Assembly (NCBI GenBank): GCA_003990745.1
Contig: RBNI01002522.1
Coordinates: 1-18,254, forward strand
Direction of reading: 5' to 3'
DNA from: Jimgerdemannia flammicorona
Taxonomy: Eukaryota > Mucoromycota > Endogonomycetes > Endogonales > Endogonaceae
Length of the DNA: 18,254 nucleotides
The notes under the pieces were generated by a model. That model was not told the origin of the DNA. It saw only the letters and a program-made list of their open reading frames with translations, and searched no databases. Shown here in pieces: positions 1 to 8,790 of the stretch; within the stretch, counting starts at the first letter, position 1, and every line of letters begins with the position of its first letter. Both the position numbers and the translations under genes were made by a program.

Positions 1-19
1 AAAAAAAAAAAAAAAAAAA
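1..19. repeat. Homopolymer A run at window edge
   Basis: A run of 19 A residues starts the window. It lies downstream of the minus-strand F-box gene, so it reads as poly(T) on that gene's strand and is not its poly(A) tail. It may be a genuine homopolymer or the ragged end of a contig; the sequence cannot tell which. Confidence 0.7.
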
Positions 20-150
20 GACAGGAATGGAGATACAAAGCAAGCGACAGTACTGTTGATCGACATTTGGGTCGAAAGTAGTAACTTTGAAAGTTATTAT
101 TTTCAGAGTCAGCAAGATTTTATTCGACGCCAACCCAATCCTCAAACTAT

Positions 151-1796
151 TTACGCGCCCAGATCTACCGCCAATACTCCGCTATGCCACCCACCAAACC
201 CAATCGAGAATACGAATTTATTGGCAAGTTCTCCTTTAACTAAAGTTGGCTTAATCTTTGCAGTGGTATGACCCAGGGCTCCGGCGCTTGGTTCCCCCCA
301 CGTTAGCAATTTTCCATCTGCTGTTATTGCGCCCTTATGCCAGCTAGATATATACAACCAAGCGTATTCAAAATTAGGTGACGGCAGTGTTGAAATTGTG
401 TAGAATACCAGGGTAGTTACCAAATTATATAAAATACTTACTCTCCGATTGATATTTGACAAATCCCTGACTGCAGTTCGGAAAACATAATTGGGCTTGT
501 ATCCGCATTGAATTCGCGATCTCCCCAGAAAACGGTCCCCTCACGGTTGTAGGCAGCAAACTCACGGAAGAAGGCAGAGATGTGTCCAATAATCCTCTCC
601 GAACTTGATACATCCTGTTCTCCTGTATGGAAACCGAATTTTGCAAGGTGCTCACTGAGGAGCGGATTCATAAACGAAAGCGCTGTTGAAGTGTCAAACT
701 TGAAGACAGCGCCGGCATTAGTCAGAGCAATCATGAAGTGTTCTCCGCACGCTATCCGCGTAAATTTCACTCCGAAGTTATGCTTCCCGAAAGACATATG
801 AGTCGATGCAAGAAGGCCGGTAAGAGTAACATGCTCGTGGATCTCTTTCTTGGGCAATTTTGGTTGTTCTGCATTTGAACCATCGTCATTTTCTCCCTCG
901 GTACCATAGTTAACGGTACTAAAACCTACTCTATGGTGACCTTCCGGGATATAAAAGACTTCTCCATCGGCTGTCAACGCGGCGCTGAAGCCCCATCCAG
1001 CTGCTATCTGCACAACCGGTGACGCTGAATCCAATACAATCTCCATTGGATTACGAATATTCAGCCATTGAAAGACGCGGCCATCCTTGCCAAGGGCCAT
1101 GGCTTGAACTCGACCGCAGGATATTGACCGAATGGGAACAGGCAAGTTCACATGCGTTGGCTCTTCACATGCCTCGTCGTTGGCAAGCCAATCACTCATC
1201 TAATAGCAGGAAAGCAAACCGGAAGGTGACGATGTTGGTTTTCGATTCGCTATTAATTGTACATCAGACAAAAACTCTAGAAGGAAGGTTCTTACCATGC
1301 CCCACATCCACACTGTCCCGTTTCGGTCCAACACGTGGAATGAATATCCCCCAGCTATAATGTCAACGATACCCTTTCCGCGTAGAGAGACGAGTTCTCT
1401 TGGTAATGGTTCGTTCCTGTATCGCCCGTAGTAGCTGATCGAAAGTAATTCAGTTTGTGAGGGAATATGAAATGTAGTGAGCACCATAATATTATCACAA
1501 CCTTGTACTTACTTGGGTTGATTAACCGCCGGATGGCCCAACCTTGCGTTCGATCCTTCTCCCCATGTATATACTATTGGGTCCCAAAGTTTTGAATATA
1601 ATCTTCGCCAACCAATTTGACGAAAAGTTGAATGCAAGGGCAACTTGAAATCGCGGAGAGTCAATGTTTGCCACAGAACTTCGTCGTCGACAACGTGATA
1701 GAAGAACTTTGAAGTGGCGGAGACGGCCAGGATGGATGCCAAAGATAGGCGAGGTAACACATTTTCGAGCAGTACTTCGACCGGAATGCGATCCAT
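151..1796 (-). CDS. F-box protein with RCC1-type beta-propeller repeats (4 exons, 457 aa)
   Basis: Spliced minus-strand gene with exons 1796-1513, 1434-1296, 1199-442 and 343-151. Introns of 78, 96 and 98 bp have GTAAGT, GTAAGA and GTAAGT donors and AG acceptors. Exon phases agree and the sum is exactly 458 codons including TAA. Residues 1-45 are an F-box (MDRIPVEVLLENVLPRLSLA... with the later LW of DEVLW), the SKP1-binding part of an SCF ubiquitin ligase subunit. The rest has RCC1 repeat signatures: VYTWGEG near 80, IVDIIAGGYSFHVLDRNGTV, SISCGRVQAMALGKDGRV, QIAAGWGFSAALTADGEV, RIACGEHFMIALTNAGAV, then QISIGDWHKGAITADGKLLTWGE and a final IGFGGWHSGVLAVDL. F-box plus RCC1 is the architecture of yeast Saf1, an SCF substrate receptor, so this is probably an SCF adaptor whose propeller binds substrate; the substrate is unknown. 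Start chosen because the F-box begins directly at this Met. No damage seen, in contrast to the neighbouring DNA. Confidence 0.9.
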
Positions 1797-2105
1797 TTAT
1801 TTGGGCTGTGGTATGGGCACACTGGTAACGAGTGCGTTGATGACGTAACATGGTTTCAGACCTCTAACTCAAGAGTTGTAAATTAGGCAGTCGTTGATGG
1901 AGACTACTCTTTAGAGCACTCATTATATGGGGCGTGCTGCAACAAAACCAGACAAAGTGAACATTTGACGTCACTCGGGTATCATGTTTTCTTTACTTTT
2001 GCTTTGTCCATAAATTTTTTATTATTCTTCCCCACACTCTCTCTACTTCTTTAATTTCTTTAATTATTGAAGCTTTTGTTGTTTTTTTTTTGTAAAAAAA
2101 ATATT
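1797..2105. other. Intergenic region between divergent F-box gene and code-4 cassette
   Basis: 309 bp without a gene. The half next to the F-box gene is of mixed composition and contains CRE-like sites; from about 1985 onward it becomes AT-rich with T-runs (2085-2093) and A-runs. The composition step near 1980-2060 is the likely left boundary between host unique DNA and the AT-rich block. Confidence 0.5.
1966..1973. promoter_or_regulatory. Palindromic CRE-like site TGACGTCA
   Basis: Perfect TGACGTCA, the consensus of ATF/CREB-family bZIP factors, 170 bp upstream of the F-box start codon. A second related site, TGACGTAA, lies at 1841-1848. Two such sites in one short fungal promoter suggest bZIP (stress or nutrient) control of the F-box gene; this is inference from motif only. 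Confidence 0.4.
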
Positions 2106-2405
2106 ATGACTAAAAAAGAATGTTTTAATTGTAATAATAGAAAAGAAGGATTAACTATCAATTGATGAGATGAAGAAGAAAGAGAGATTATTAAGTTTTG
2201 TTGTTGAGGGTGTGCCAAAACTCTCCTGCAACAAGAGTTAGATGAAAACACTAATAAAGATTGAGAGAGAAATAAAATAAAGTTCTTTTACAAAGCCTTA
2301 GAAAAATATAAGAAAAAAGAAAATTTTGATTGATCTTTTTGGATAAGACCACTTAGAACTAAAGAAAGTAGCAGATGAGATAGAATAATTATTTGATGTC
2401 TATAA
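2106..2405 (+). CDS. Code-4 ORF A: small Cys-rich zinc-ribbon-like protein (99 aa, TGA read as Trp)
   Basis: Under the standard code this is closed by seven in-frame TGA codons; with TGA=Trp it is an open frame from ATG 2106 to TAA 2403. It holds Cys6-x2-Cys9 (CFNC) and Cys32/33...Cys36 (FCCWGC) about 22 residues later, the spacing of a small zinc ribbon or treble-clef finger. The TGA inside FCCWGC falls where FCS/treble-clef fingers often have an aromatic residue. The rest is Lys/Glu/Asn/Ile-rich and basic. One TGG (2340) is the only standard Trp codon. Function unknown; nucleic-acid or protein binding is the usual role of such fingers. It lies 9 bp before ORF B in the same frame, so TAA 2403 could alternatively be a mutation inside one longer gene. 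No clear Shine-Dalgarno sequence. Confidence 0.5.
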
Positions 2406-2414
2406 TGTTGAATT

Positions 2415-3305
2415 ATGTTAGACTGAGATATTATAGCTTATAAAGATAACCAGAGATATAAATGTTTACAATGCCATAATTGTCATAAAAAAATTGCAAG
2501 AGATAAACAAAATGATCACTTTACTTGAAAAGACAATAATATCACTAGTTATATTTGTCTAAAAAGTGCCAAAGAGAGTGAAATAGTTTGTCATATATGC
2601 AATAAAATAGAATTAGTAAAAAAAGGAATGTTTAAATCTCTGGTCTCTGATTTAGGGGGAACTGTGAGTGCTGATATGGGTTTAAGACAAAACTCCAAAG
2701 CTCATGTAGCATTGTGTACTAAATATCATACTGAAAATATTAGGAAAGTAGCTAGGCAAGAATGAGTAGATATTTTACCTGTACTTAAAGATGTTGTTAA
2801 AAAGATTGACCCAGTATACAATCCAGCAGATTATAAAGTAAGTATACTAGTAGGAAAACTCACTGCTCAAAACTCACCTCATTTTTATATGCAAATAGTT
2901 CTTAAATATAAGAAGAATTATAGGAGTTTAGGAATTAAAGGAATATTATGAAAAGCTTTCTCCTCAGAAGGAACCAAGCAAGTAAAAAAAAATTTCAATA
3001 TGATAGAAGATAATGCTATCATTGTAGAGAGAAGCAAAATTGTCACCAAATTACACTGCAAATTAGGAAATATAACTATCTCTACCAAAAATTACTTACC
3101 TAATAATATCAATGTGGTTGACCAAGAAACCTGAGAACAAATTGGAGAAATCTATCAAAAACTCATCTGAAAAATAGAAATTGGATCATTTGTTACTGAT
3201 TTAGTAATTAGATGTGAACTTAAAGAAAAGGCTGCAAAACTATGAAGAAAAGAAGCAGAAATCCCTGTAAATTATAAAGAGAAATATCCAGAATCTGAAA
3301 TTTAA
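2415..3305 (+). CDS. Code-4 ORF B: multi-zinc-ribbon protein of unknown function (296 aa, TGA read as Trp)
   Basis: From ATG 2415 to TAA 3303-3305 the only in-frame stops are seven TGA codons; there is no TAA or TAG over almost 300 codons in very AT-rich DNA. The N-terminal third is Cys-rich: C17-x2-C20-x2-C23 (CLQCHNC), C48, C59-x2-C62 (CHIC), and a later ALCTKYH, i.e. about two zinc ribbons. The rest is a soluble mixed alpha/beta-looking domain without a family I recognise, ending in a Lys/Glu-rich tail. The long undisturbed frame and the consistent aromatic-compatible contexts of TGA (e.g. RQ-E-TGA-VDIL, QE-T-TGA-EQIG) argue for real protein-coding history under code 4 (Mollicutes, some mitochondria). 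Under the nuclear code it would be a dead gene. Tandem spacing with ORFs A and C resembles a bacterial operon. Confidence 0.55.
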
Positions 3306-3386
3306 TGATTTTTATTTTCTAGATTCAAGTTACAAAAATGATGAAGGTAATATAGACCCACAAAGGATAGTTAATTTCAAGGCACA

Positions 3387-3758
3387 ATGAAAGATGAAAG
3401 AATTGCTGAAAAAATAAGAGATCCCAAAACTTACTATGCTAAATGAAAAGGTGATAAAGACTATCTAAAACACAAGAAAGAAGGTACTTATCTTTCTTCA
3501 CTTGTTTTAGAAAAAGAGATAAAAAGAAGAAATAAGATTACCAAAGTATGAATTAGAATTAAGGAATTAGAAAAAATTAATAACTGAACTACTGAATAAG
3601 AATAAGAACTACAAATCAAAAGAGAAGAATTAACTAGATTGAAAACCAACAAAATAGAGGAGCCAAATACTAATTGAACTCCTTGAATTGGATTAGGAGT
3701 AGTTTTTATGATTATTATTTCATTAACTGCTTATTTACTAGTTATTGAAGAGAAATAA
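3387..3758 (+). pseudogene. Code-4 ORF C: coiled-coil protein with C-terminal membrane anchor (123 codons, two TAA breaks)
   Basis: Third reading frame of the cassette, with five TGA codons read as Trp (residues 20, 55, 67, 97, 100). Two TAA codons at 3597 and 3603 sit in a Glu/Gln-rich stretch (E-stop-E-stop-E), where CAA to TAA changes are the simplest explanation, so this copy is decayed. Residues about 40-90 are charged and heptad-like (coiled coil). Residues 99-120 are a strongly hydrophobic segment (GLGVVFMIIISLTAYLLV) followed by EEK, i.e. a C-terminal transmembrane anchor. An overlapping frame (about 3298-3417) is also open with TGA=Trp across the junction with ORF B and may be an upstream part separated by a frameshift. 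No known family recognised. Confidence 0.45.
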
Positions 3759-3783
3759 AAGTTAATTATTATCTAATTACTTT

Positions 3784-5514
3784 TTATACTGGCTTGGGAC
3801 AAATAATATCTTTAAATTCATCTTAGACAAAGGGGTGAATATTGTAATAAAGGTACTCCTGGCATTTCAATTCTATAGGAAGAGGCACCAGCACTGGAAA
3901 TGATAAGACCTTTATTTTTCTTGAGTCTCTGATTGTTTAATCTTCAATAATTTAAATTCTTGGAAAGGACCACTTGTGACTTTTTGGGCTTTGATCACCT
4001 CAGGATTAGTACTAGTAAAAAGAAAATGTTGAAACTTTTATAGATCAAGTAATTTTTTAAAGTAAATTTCTAGGCTACTTATGATATTATAATATTGAAA
4101 TCCTTCAATACCATTATAATGCTGAGCTTTATTTAGTCTAGTGATGCTAGTACATCAATAATATAATCTATACAGTTTACTATAGTCTTATGATAAAGCT
4201 TTTTGATCAGTCTGAAGCTATCATCATATTTGAATTTGGTATGATCAGAAACTATGAAGTTTAATTCAATACTTTCATAATATCTGCAAATTACCAAGTA
4301 CAGATAAAATCAAAGAGTGGTATTATTTTTGTTTTGCCCTCTTGTATTATCACAGATAACCTTCAAGTACTTCTTACCTTTATTCAATTGTTTAATTCCA
4401 TCAAAAACTAGGCTAAGCATACTGTTCAGACCCTTTCCAAGAAGTTCATTCTCATCTAGTATGTAATTTATTTGTTCTCATACTGCTTTATCCTGGATAC
4501 TAAACAGATATACCTTATGAGCACTAAGATAATATACTTTGCCAATCTGTTAATCTGAATGAGATATGTGGACATTTTGAACTCAGTCATAACTGTAATG
4601 AGCAGTAGCATTAATATCACAATATTGAGTCTTAGCATTTGTTAGTGAATATTGATTGACAAGTTTTATTTGTTCTTCTGCCAACTTAGTATTTTTGTTA
4701 TAATAATTTCTCTCTAGTTTGACTTTGACCAGATGTTCTTTATATTTCTTTAACAAGTCTTAGGCATCTTCCTCTTTATGAGTTTTGAACTATAAGTCAT
4801 TCTGCAAATACTGGTAAGTATTGCATAAATCAGTTCTCAGACTCATAATTTGAATATATAGGGTTAACTGATGTTATAATTTGTAGAATATATTATACTT
4901 GAGATTACATAATTTATTATTATCCTCCAGGCTAGCTAAAAAATCCTAGTAAACAGACCTATAGCTTATTTCTGTCAGTAGAAAGATAATAGATTGAGTA
5001 ATGTGATTAACATTTCTGACTAGACTAGGTAATCCATAGACTTTAGTATAATTTAAGAGAAAATTCTTCACTATAGTAGTCATGTCAATATCAATAACTA
5101 TCTTGGTTTTTCACTGCAGCATTCTCTTTACATTACCATAAACTCACAATAGAAGATCATTCTTTAGCAAATAGTTTCGAATGTTTTCAAAATAATTTTA
5201 GCCAATGTCAAATATATTGAGGTAAGTTTTTTTGGCAAATCAGAGTGCTATGATTTTAGCAATAGATAGTTCTCTTATTGATCTGAGTCTTGTTCTTAAG
5301 ATGTCAACTAGTACTTGTCACTCCTCCATCTATGGATCTGAGTTGGGCCATTAAGAAAATGTCTTGTTTGGATTTTGTTAGCATTTGAAAGTCTTCTCAC
5401 AATTCAGCAAATTCTTCTTTGAGCATCTTAGTCAAGCAACTGCAACCACATCTGACTTCTAGGAAATGGAGAGCTTTTTTATATTTATTCATAATTATAT
5501 CATCTACTATATAT
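3784..5514 (-). pseudogene. DUF7869-type transposase-like gene, C-terminal two thirds (degenerate)
   Basis: Reading the minus strand from 5514 downward gives, in two to three frames, the order typical of the large DUF7869 family found in many fungi and animals. First comes a Cys-rich segment (ALHFLEVRCGCSCLTKM), then FLMAQLRSIDGG, KTKIVIDIDM, VNHITQSIIFL, and CDINATAHYSYD (about 4588-4625). KVICDNTRGQNKNNTTL (about 4322-4365), SDHTKFKYDDSFRLIKKLY, SGPFQEFKLLK and a C-terminal DEFKDIICPKPV ending at TAA 3784 follow. The two conserved Asp-containing motifs (ATAHYSYD and CDN.RGQNKNN) suggest an RNase-H-fold DDE-like nuclease. Frameshifts near 5215, 4140 and 3830 and several TAA/TAG codons inactivate it. 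The N-terminal part is at 16537-16966 beyond the Gypsy insertion. No in-frame TGG was found: likely Trp positions are TGA or TAA. It is tail-to-tail with ORF C, 25 bp apart. Confidence 0.75.
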
Positions 5515-5756
5515 TGTAACAGTGACTCTAGAATAATAACATCAGCATAGAAGACAGCCTTTCCTTACAAGTCACCAGATTGGAGTATAAGAAGATCATA
5601 TGATATATGAGATAAGCAATGATGACCAACTGTGAGTCATTGTGACTATAGTTTAGATATCTTGAGGAATATAAAAGAAGGATCAAGAAACTGCAGTAGC
5701 AGTAACCAACAAGACCCACTAATTCCAAAATAGCTCAAAGACTTACTACAAATGAA

Positions 5757-6602
5757 ATGTCTGCCACTCACCAAACCTCAAGGTCAAGGAACCACCAAGG
5801 TACCTCAGTTGAAGAAAGGATGTTCTAAGACATCAGAAGAGCCATGAGGACCTACTCAAGAAGGACTCCTAGTGTCAATCTGAGTACTGCAGATCCTTAT
5901 CACTTTATCCTCTACTACTGTAAAATAGAAACAAGGATCATCATTACTACTGAATACCTCCAAATGTGGCAGGAGTATGAAATAGGAAACCTCCTTTATC
6001 AAGAGTTTCCACAGACCAGCACTCAAGAGCTACAAGATGTTACTCCCATAGATATATATGAAATAAGGATAGCTAAGAAGATCCATCAGATCTTCAGGCA
6101 TGCACCATGGTCAATCTCCAACTTAGAGTATATTAGAGTCTCAGATTTCAAAGATCTGTCATTTCACCATATCAATGTACTAGAAGCCAGGGTGGCTACA
6201 GAAGCCCAGTCCACTATCACCCTCAATAGTGATAAAGTAGAAAACTTCTGGCACCCCATCCTCCAGGACAACTCAGACCAATTCCTGCAAGGATTGATCT
6301 CAGTATTCCAAGGTCCAAGCATCCAGGTTAGACCTCTCCAAGACCCCACATTTGTTTCCTATTTTGTGGAAGAGAACCTCATAGACTGGAGAGCCCCAGG
6401 CCTTCTTCCTGCCACTGAATGTGATGATGTCATTGGCAATGACATCATCCCATGTGACATATGTGAGATGTATAATAAAGTATGTAAAGTACACAAAATG
6501 CATGATCTATATGATGATAATGAATTTGCAGACCTCATCTTCTTTGAAGACATCCTGACCTCTGATGATAAAGCCCCTATAGTCCTGAACATTCTGCTCT
6601 AA
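5757..6602 (+). CDS. ORF encoded inside the 5' LTR, unknown acidic protein (252 aa open from 5844; about 281 codons with upstream part)
   Basis: ATG 5844 to TAA 6600 is open for 252 codons; an in-frame upstream ATG at 5757 adds 29 codons interrupted by one TAA (5826-5828, shared by both LTR copies). The protein is acidic in its last third, has a Cys/His cluster (CDICEMYNKVCKVHKMH, about residues 200-216) that could bind a metal, and ends in an acidic FADLIFFEDILTSDD segment. No signal peptide or membrane segment is evident and I recognise no family. The 3' LTR carries the same frame (15213-16058) broken by several TAG/TAA codons at former CAA or TGG positions, while this copy is still open. 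It lies before the LTR TATA box, so it would need transcription from an upstream or internal start, for example from the downstream LTR of another copy. Confidence 0.55.
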
Positions 6603-6613
6603 GTCTCTTGGTT

Positions 6614-6715
6614 ATACTGAATAATACCAGCACTGGCATTCTGATGTAATACTGAATAATATCAGCACTAGCATTCTGATGTGATACTGAATTATACCAA
6701 CATTCTGAACCTGTA
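6614..6715 (+). repeat. 35-bp minisatellite, about 3 units, in LTR
   Basis: Two good units (6614-6648, 6649-6683) and a third diverged one, each starting ATACTGAAT and containing CAGCACT.GCATTCTGATGT. The same array occurs in the 3' LTR (about 16069-16172). It sits between the LTR ORF stop and the TATA box, a place where retroelement LTRs often carry repeated enhancer sites; that role is inference. Confidence 0.75.
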
Positions 6716-6829
6716 TAACTATCAGTGCTGACCCTGGAACTTAGTAGTTTTTCCTGTTCTGACATTTTATTTTAGTTATTGGAATTTATATTTAGCTTTA
6801 TATCTTAGCAACTATTAAATTATATTTTG

Positions 6830-6862
6830 TATAAATATCTCTCTTATTTCCTCTGAAATAAA
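6830..6862 (+). promoter_or_regulatory. LTR core promoter and polyadenylation signal (TATAAATA ... AATAAA)
   Basis: TATAAATA at 6830-6837 and AATAAA at 6857-6862, about 200 bp before the LTR end; the 3' LTR keeps TATAAATA at 16286-16293 and AATAAA shortly after. The order fits U3/R of an LTR. Confidence 0.55.
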
Positions 6863-7069
6863 GTCAGTTCTAGTTCACTTACATATAATCTCTTGCAAGC
6901 AATCTAAGAGATAACAAGATAGTTAAAGATAAGAAGTTTGAGGACTATAAAACCTTGGAAAGATACTCCAATAAGAACTTACTTATAACAAACTTGAGTT
7001 AGTTTAAGAGATATACCTTGAAGAGAATCTGATATATTTAAAGGACTCAGTGACCACTATATGACAACT

Positions 7070-7087
7070 TGGTGCTCATTGGTTGGT
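7070..7087 (+). other. Candidate tRNA primer-binding site
   Basis: Three bases after the 5' LTR end (CA at 7065-7066) the sequence begins TGGTGCTCATTGGTTGG. TGG matches the complement of a tRNA CCA end and the position is right for minus-strand priming. The tRNA species cannot be assigned without the host tRNA set. Confidence 0.5.
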
Positions 7088-7186
7088 GATTCAAGATAAA
7101 TCCCTCACTTTCAAGCTGAAAAATGAACAATCTCCACAATAATTACTCTGACTACAAGAGTCACTCCTGCAAGAATTCAAGACAAG

Positions 7187-7486
7187 ATGGAAATGCACTC
7201 CTCCACATTCTATGGATATACTACTGAAGAGTCAATTCTGATCTTTATTGAAGACTTTGAACAATTTACTGCCATACAAGCCCTTGGTGTAGATGCACAA
7301 TTGGCCTATCTACCAGTCAGCCTCAGAGGATCTGTCAGAGATAAGTTCAATGTAACTACTATTATTGATAATAGTGTAGCCAAACTTGCCAACATGAAGG
7401 CTTTCCTTAGAACAACATACTATACTGAAGAGATTAAGCAAGCTCTCAAGGATCAACTCAATACTATCTGCCAGAATACCCTTTGA
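7187..7486 (+). pseudogene. gag, N-terminal part (capsid-like, truncated)
   Basis: ATG 7187 follows AAGACAAG. The 99-aa frame begins FYGYTTEESILIFIEDFEQF and contains AYLPVSLRGSVRDKF and MKAFLRTTYYTEEIKQALKDQL. This pattern (F.GY..E....I.DFE...LP..L.G.....F) is that of retroelement Gag capsid domains, which assemble the virus-like particle. The frame stops at 7484 because the sequence changes around 7472 to an inverted pol fragment, so the middle of Gag is missing. Confidence 0.7.
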
Positions 7487-8530
7487 CAAATTGGTACAGG
7501 TCTTCTTCTATTTTGGGCCACCACATAGTTCTTCTTATCTTGTCATATGTGTTAATTCCTCTTAGGTATCCTTGCTCATGTACTTCCTTCATTACTTGAT
7601 ACTTCTTATGTTTGGATATTACTAGCTTTTCTCCTTTTCTGAGTATAGTATTATCTAGTTCAAACTGTTTCCAAGTCTGGTTGATGATGGTGATTGTCCA
7701 GGGTTTGAGATGGTTGGACATCTTCTGCTGCCCAAGGTAGCTGATTAATCCATAGTATAGCTCCTTATTCATATTGAATAGTCTTAATGAGGGTGTTTTG
7801 GAGTGTCCTTGAGAGTGCATCAGTATTGGTATTAGTTCTTCCTGAGTAGTACTTAATAGTACAGTCATACTCTTACAGCCTGTAGATCCATCTGGTATAT
7901 ATTTCTTTAGGGTTCAGAGTGTAGAATAGCCAGATAAGAGCAGAATGGTCTGTTTGAATGGTGAAGTGTTTCCCAGCTAGATAGTAGTGGAACTTGTCTA
8001 CTGCCTAAACTACTGCTAAGCATTTGAGCTTGCATAATTCATAGTTCTATTCTACTCTATGAGTACCTCAGCTTATATAGGAGATGATATATTCATGTCT
8101 ATCTTTCTTCTGAGCTAGGACTACTCCAAGTTCTATGGCACTTGCATCTGTCTACAAAATGAATTCTAGGTTCTAATCTGGTCTTCTGAGAATAGATACT
8201 TGGGTCAACCTAGTCTTGAAGATTTCTTAGTGCTCTTTGGCCCATTCAAATTTGGTTTTCTTCTTCAACAGCTTATAGATAGGTACTGCAATGTTGGAAT
8301 ATCCTTTGATGAATCTTCTATAGTAGCTGGCCAGTCCAAGGAAGGTATGGACTTCTGTGATTGTTCTGGGTCTCAGGTAGGCTGCAACAGCCTCAATCTT
8401 TGTAGAGTCTGTGTAAATTCCAGTCTAGTTGATGAGGTGTCCTAGATAGGTGATTTCTTGAGCTACAAACTTGCATTTCTTGGGCTTGATATAAAGGCCA
8501 TAATCCTTGAGCTTCTTGAGAGCTCAAGCT
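7472..8530 (-). repeat. Inverted copy of pol (end of RT, RNase H, integrase H2C2)
   Basis: The minus strand of this stretch matches plus-strand 9945-10985. It reads from LKKLKDYGLYIKPKKCKF (8530 side) through the RNase H region to TIINQTWKQF..., RRTMWWPKIEEDLYQFVK (7480 side); a 134-aa open frame on the minus strand (7464-7868) covers the integrase zinc-finger region. The arms (about 1.05 kb) are separated by about 1.4 kb and can form a large hairpin. It replaces the middle of gag, so it arose by rearrangement or template switching, or from another copy; a local assembly error is possible. Confidence 0.8.
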
Positions 8531-8790
8531 CACAGATGAGTAGTGGTATAACAAGATCATCAATGGCTATACTTCTCAAGAAAGATGCCCCCATAGTACT
8601 AGGATGTACTGCTCTGAATACTTGAATGACTGCTGGTCCTATATCAGTGAAGTCAGGAAAATCTGCCAACAGAAACATGAGCAAGAAGCTGCTGAAGCAA
8701 AAAGGAAAGCTGAAGAAGATGACCAGTCCCCTGAACTTCAGGCTGACAGTAATGATGAGGAGGAATAAGAACCAGATATCACTCTCAAGA
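8531..8790 (+). pseudogene. gag C-terminal remainder and linker to dUTPase
   Basis: After the inverted fragment the plus strand reads WYNKIINGYTSQERCPHSTR, then YCSEYLNDCWSYISEVRKIC, a Lys/Glu/Ala-rich helix (KHEQEAAEAKRKAEEDD) and an acidic end before a TAA at 8766. The Cys/His content and position suggest the C-terminal part of Gag or a Gag-Pol linker. No aspartic protease D(T/S)G motif is seen here, although a protease would normally lie between gag and RT; it may have been lost with the deleted middle. Confidence 0.45.

Larger units (their letters stand above)
5515..7066 (+). repeat. 5' LTR (1552 bp) of the Gypsy element
   Basis: Starts TGTAACAGTGA and ends TATATGACA, matching the copy at 14971-16536 along its whole length. 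Contains an ORF (5757-6602), three 35-bp tandem units (6614-6715), a TATA box (6830-6837, TATAAATA) and AATAAA (6857-6862) in that order, so U3 would be about 1.3 kb and R/U5 about 200 bp. The length and a coding sequence inside U3 are unusual for fungal Gypsy elements. Confidence 0.88.

Noticed and set aside
580..801. Plus-strand ORFs within the F-box/RCC1 gene (also 56-271 and 1019-1360)
   Set aside because: Antisense shadows of well-supported exons and introns of the minus-strand gene.
2060..2251. Minus-strand ORF over the start of the cassette
   Set aside because: Low-complexity Ser/Leu/Phe-rich shadow of AT-rich DNA; the plus-strand code-4 frame explains the stretch better.
2106..3758. 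Reading the cassette as an ordinary fungal gene with introns removing the TGA codons
   Set aside because: TGA codons are spread evenly (19 in about 520 codons), the frame is kept through them, and no GT...AG pairs bracket them consistently.
5528..5728. Small hydrophobic minus-strand ORF at the LTR start (similar one at 14984-15184)
   Set aside because: Occurs in both LTRs only because the LTR is repeated; antisense to the LTR leader, with no features beyond a hydrophobic stretch.
8200..8445. Plus-strand ORF in the inverted fragment, and its twin on the minus strand at 10026-10280
   Set aside because: The two are the same antisense shadow of RT/RNase H sequence seen in both arms of the inverted duplication.
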